From the NCBI GenBank assembly GCA_977017575.1, contig CDRNVI010000060.1, positions 248,001-312,000 of the forward strand: DNA of 64,000 nucleotides. The letters are read 5' to 3'. Positions 61,673 through 64,000 of this stretch are shown piece by piece. The notes below the pieces were generated by a model. It was not told the origin of the DNA. It was given only the letters and a program-made list of their open reading frames with translations, and searched no databases. Each line of letters opens with the position of its first letter. Positions within the stretch are counted from its first letter, which is position 1. Origin of the DNA: Paramoeba atlantica (taxonomy: Eukaryota > Discosea). The position numbers and the translations under genes are program-made.

Positions 61673-62638
61673 TCACGCATCACTCTTGTCAGATTTAGCT
61701 GAGATGAAAGCAACATACGTTTGTGGGGTATACCGGTTAACGGAACTGTCTATATTATGATACGCACCCTGACTGGTCTGAGGTATCAATGCTTTGTAGA
61801 TCACCGCCTCAATCGGATTGTGGGAAAGGTTAATGTCTATCTCTTCTAGACCATTTCCTGTCAGATCCACGACTCCACTGATTTTATTATTTGAAACATC
61901 TAAGGCTTTCAAACCCCCACGAGAAGACGAAATGTTTATAACACTCTCAAATAAATTCCCTTCAAATTCTAGCTGGCACAGTGCTTTTGGGAGATTGTCA
62001 AGATTAAGTACACCACTTAATTGATTATTGTTCAAGTTAATATGGTAGAGAGTGGCGGGTAACGAAGAAAGATCAATCGTACCCTGAAACTGGTTGTAAC
62101 CGGCATTAAAGCTGTTTATATTCGGGGGTAACTCAGTGAGGTCGACCGGGCCTCGCAGACGATTTTTGTGTATAATAAAATCTGCCATAGAGGCGGGAAG
62201 TGCAGTGAAATCGAATACACCTTCATGGAGGTGCCCCGCAACGTTCAACAGTCTCAATGGAGCAGGCAAATCTGTAGAGGACAATGTCCCAGTGAGTCCT
62301 GCTTTCTTCTGATGACAGGGCGCCATAACCAATATAACGTGGGGAGGTAGAAAATTCCATGTCACGTTCCCGGAAAGTCCGATTGCATTCCACCAGAGTT
62401 GTGTGACTTGTGATTCACGGTTGCACGATACTCCTTTCCAAGAACATGCGGACTTCCTCTTCCACGAGGGAGGGGGGTCGTCAACATGCTGGACGAGCCG
62501 ACGCATCATGTCGATCTCCGACATTGTAACTGGGCTAACTTTGCTTCCAAATTTTCGTCTCTTTTGAGCAGGTTGCTCTGGGGGTCTGTCTGCTGCGAAA
62601 ATAAAACAAACAGGTAGCAGGCTAAACGTTGTGGCCAT
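61673..62638 (-). CDS. Secreted leucine-rich repeat protein (321 residues)
   Basis: Starts 'MATTFSLLPVCFIFAA', a plausible signal peptide, followed by a basic linker. The N-cap lies at about 41-75 with 'PSWKRKSACSWKGVSC'. The 'LSGNVTWNFLP' strand follows, then eight or so repeats in the style 'LP..L..(I/L)N...N.L.G.(V/L)(D/N)L'. The C-terminal 40 residues lack repeats and have no membrane anchor. This is the only LRR member here with a clear signal peptide, which suggests that the family acts at the surface or outside. Ligand unknown. Confidence 0.88.
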   Translation of the reverse strand: MATTFSLLPVCFIFAADRPPEQPAQKRRKFGSKVSPVTMSEIDMMRRLVQHVDDPPPSWKRKSACSWKGVSCNRESQVTQLWWNAIGLSGNVTWNFLPPHVILVMAPCHQKKAGLTGTLSSTDLPAPLRLLNVAGHLHEGVFDFTALPASMADFIIHKNRLRGPVDLTELPPNINSFNAGYNQFQGTIDLSSLPATLYHINLNNNQLSGVLNLDNLPKALCQLEFEGNLFESVINISSSRGGLKALDVSNNKISGVVDLTGNGLEEIDINLSHNPIEAVIYKALIPQTSQGAYHNIDSSVNRYTPQTYVAFISAKSDKSDA

Positions 62639-62639
62639 A

Positions 62640-63066
62640 TTATGAGTAAGAAAAGAATATACTATTTTCGTACAAAAAATTATTTTACATGAAAGAGATA
62701 ATTCGCTTTGCCCCAGAGAGTCACATTCGTATTATTTTCATTCGCGCCTTCTTTCGATATCCCGTAAATAATATTCCCCGTCATTAAATTACCCGTCAAT
62801 ACATCTAGTGCTGTAACAGGGAACAAGTTCTCGACGACGCCTGCCATCGCGTGATAACTGTCATGTATCCCTTCCTCCTTTTTGGCCCGATTACACGGCT
62901 GAACTGGTTTCCTGCTTCGCACGATATCCTATCCACTCTTTCCGAAACCATTACCCCCCCCCCCCGGAGGGGACGATGGAGAAGACAGGGAATCTGAACC
63001 GAACCCAGGTTCTACATGACTCGCCCTACATGTAGGTTACACAGCACAACATCGCAAAAACGGTGG
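62640..63066. other. Spacer with possible LRR debris
   Basis: The minus strand at 62683-62922 reads an open stretch with 'VLTGNLMTGNIIYGIS', which may be a decayed LRR segment, but support is weak. A run of ten C lies at 62955. No other feature. Confidence 0.35.
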
Positions 63067-64000
63067 CTATGCGCGACGAACCAGCGAACCCATCAACATC
63101 CATATCTGGTACAGGCTGCAAAGAAAATGCAGCGCACTAAGCGACCAGAGAGTGTAGATATCAAGCCGTCCCTCAAACTCAAAATGTGCAGCGCCTATGA
63201 TCCAAGCCACCAAAGCGACCAACTTCGGCATGGAGCTTTTCACCACGAGTCGAACCGCATGTTTGTATATTCTCATTGCGTTAAGATTCTCTTGGATCGA
63301 ATCTCTTCGTTTCGACAAATGCGTTTCGACAACGCATGTGGTGTACGGTATGATTAACGGGAGAACGCTGAGATACCAGACTGCATATTGCACTGTGTGG
63401 ACTTTATTAAACGTAACGAACAGCAGCGCGGTAAAGAACAAGCCCACCGGGAGACGCGCTCGTAGGGAATAGAAAACAGTAAGGATACAAACGAGCTGTA
63501 GAAGAAGAGGAACGTGTTTGGCGATGGCATACATTTGTGCCTCGTGTACTTCTGAATTCACGTCGGGTCTTAAATAAAACATGAGAAAGTAGGGCGAAAG
63601 ATTATGTCGGTGGTCAACGCGTGAGAAATGGTAGAGCATGCCCTCATAGAGGGCCTGAAATCCAAAAGCGAGATAGCCGAGCAGAAGGGTGCATAGAAAT
63701 GAAAAGGAGGCAGTGAGAAGAAAAACGGTCTTCGCCCGCAACCGCGGCAGCAGGGTGTCTGTATGAGGATGGAGTGACCCCAAAAGCAACAAGGGGGTAA
63801 AAAGAATAGGAAAGAGACGCAAATGCGTAGCAAGTCCAAACAGTGCCCCTGCAATCATCGGCCGATCCACACACAGGAAATACAGCGTACATAACATCGG
63901 GAGAGCTGCGGTTAGACTGTCCGCATTCCCTCTTGTAGAGATATTCAACACGAGAGGGTGCAATAAATACAGACTGGGGAGAAGCTGAGCCAATGTGTTG
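63067..64000 (-). CDS. PIGM: GPI mannosyltransferase I catalytic subunit, 3' part
   Basis: PIG-M (GPI14) adds the first alpha-1,4 mannose from dolichol-P-mannose to the GPI precursor on the lumenal ER side. The visible part starts inside the protein at the right edge: 'LYLLHPLVLNISTRGNADSL', the family hallmark, then 'LFGLATHLRLFPILFTPLL', 'HRHNLSPYFLMFYL' and 'LLFVTFNKVHTVQYAVWYLS', all strongly conserved in PIG-M. Seven or so hydrophobic spans are visible. The N-terminus with the lumenal acidic active-site motif lies outside the window. The frame is open to base 64000. Confidence 0.93.
   Translation of the reverse strand, partial: NTLAQLLPSLYLLHPLVLNISTRGNADSLTAALPMLCTLYFLCVDRPMIAGALFGLATHLRLFPILFTPLLLLGSLHPHTDTLLPRLRAKTVFLLTASFSFLCTLLLGYLAFGFQALYEGMLYHFSRVDHRHNLSPYFLMFYLRPDVNSEVHEAQMYAIAKHVPLLLQLVCILTVFYSLRARLPVGLFFTALLFVTFNKVHTVQYAVWYLSVLPLIIPYTTCVVETHLSKRRDSIQENLNAMRIYKHAVRLVVKSSMPKLVALVAWIIGAAHFEFEGRLDIYTLWSLSALHFLCSLYQIWMLMGSLVRRA

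Noticed and set aside
1-64000. CRISPR arrays, rRNA genes and tRNA genes
   Set aside because: No regularly spaced identical repeats were found, no rRNA-like sequence was seen, and no site combined tRNA A and B boxes with a plausible fold; short GGTTCAAAT-like words (for example at 13526) lack the rest.

Overview
This is a window of eukaryotic nuclear DNA from a transposon-rich protist with compact, apparently intronless genes. Every recognisable host protein (RAD51, topoisomerase III, type III PI 4-kinase, cis-prenyltransferase, RAD5/HLTF-like SNF2 ATPase, UPF1, PIG-M, a PDI-like thioredoxin protein and LRR proteins) is eukaryotic, and each is read in one uninterrupted exon. All host-type genes, roughly fourteen including LRR remnants and unnamed ORFs, lie on the minus strand, while transposons lie on both strands. 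Such one-sided order is known from organisms with polycistronic directional gene clusters (kinetoplastids, diplonemids, dinoflagellates), but I cannot fix the lineage from this window alone.

Layout. 0-3 kb: end of a PIF/Harbinger transposase, a small MITE and a broken LRR copy. 3-8.6 kb: a 1307-codon gene of unknown function and RAD51. 8.7-31 kb: a transposon block with two Tc1-like elements, an LRR gene at 12-13 kb, Merlin (ISXO2-like) remnants, a large endonuclease-type LINE carrying two nested TA-flanked insertions, a pogo/CENP-B-like transposase, a hAT-like transposase and a second Merlin copy. 31.7-39 kb: a small unknown gene, a four-module LRR gene, a C-run/hairpin element and the thioredoxin-domain gene. 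39.1-41.8 kb: a Merlin element inserted in another transposase gene. 42.3-50.9 kb: TOP3, PI4K, cis-prenyltransferase and an unknown basic protein. 51-55.3 kb: a C-run element and LINE remnants. 55.4-64 kb: RAD5/HLTF-like gene, an internally deleted UPF1, a second intact LRR gene and the 3' part of PIG-M, which runs off the right edge.

Functionally the host genes are housekeeping: recombination and repair (RAD51, TOP3, RAD5-like), membrane lipid and glycan precursors (PI4K, cis-prenyltransferase, PIG-M), RNA surveillance (UPF1) and ER folding. The LRR genes form one family: an N-cap with a Trp/Cys-rich CxWxGVxC-like motif followed by repeats containing 'LP..L'. The transposon history can be read from target-site duplications. 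In three places removing an insert and one duplicated target restores the interrupted reading frame, giving a relative order of insertion. Coordinates of degenerate elements are approximate, and codon starts were reset to the first ATG where an open frame began with another codon.
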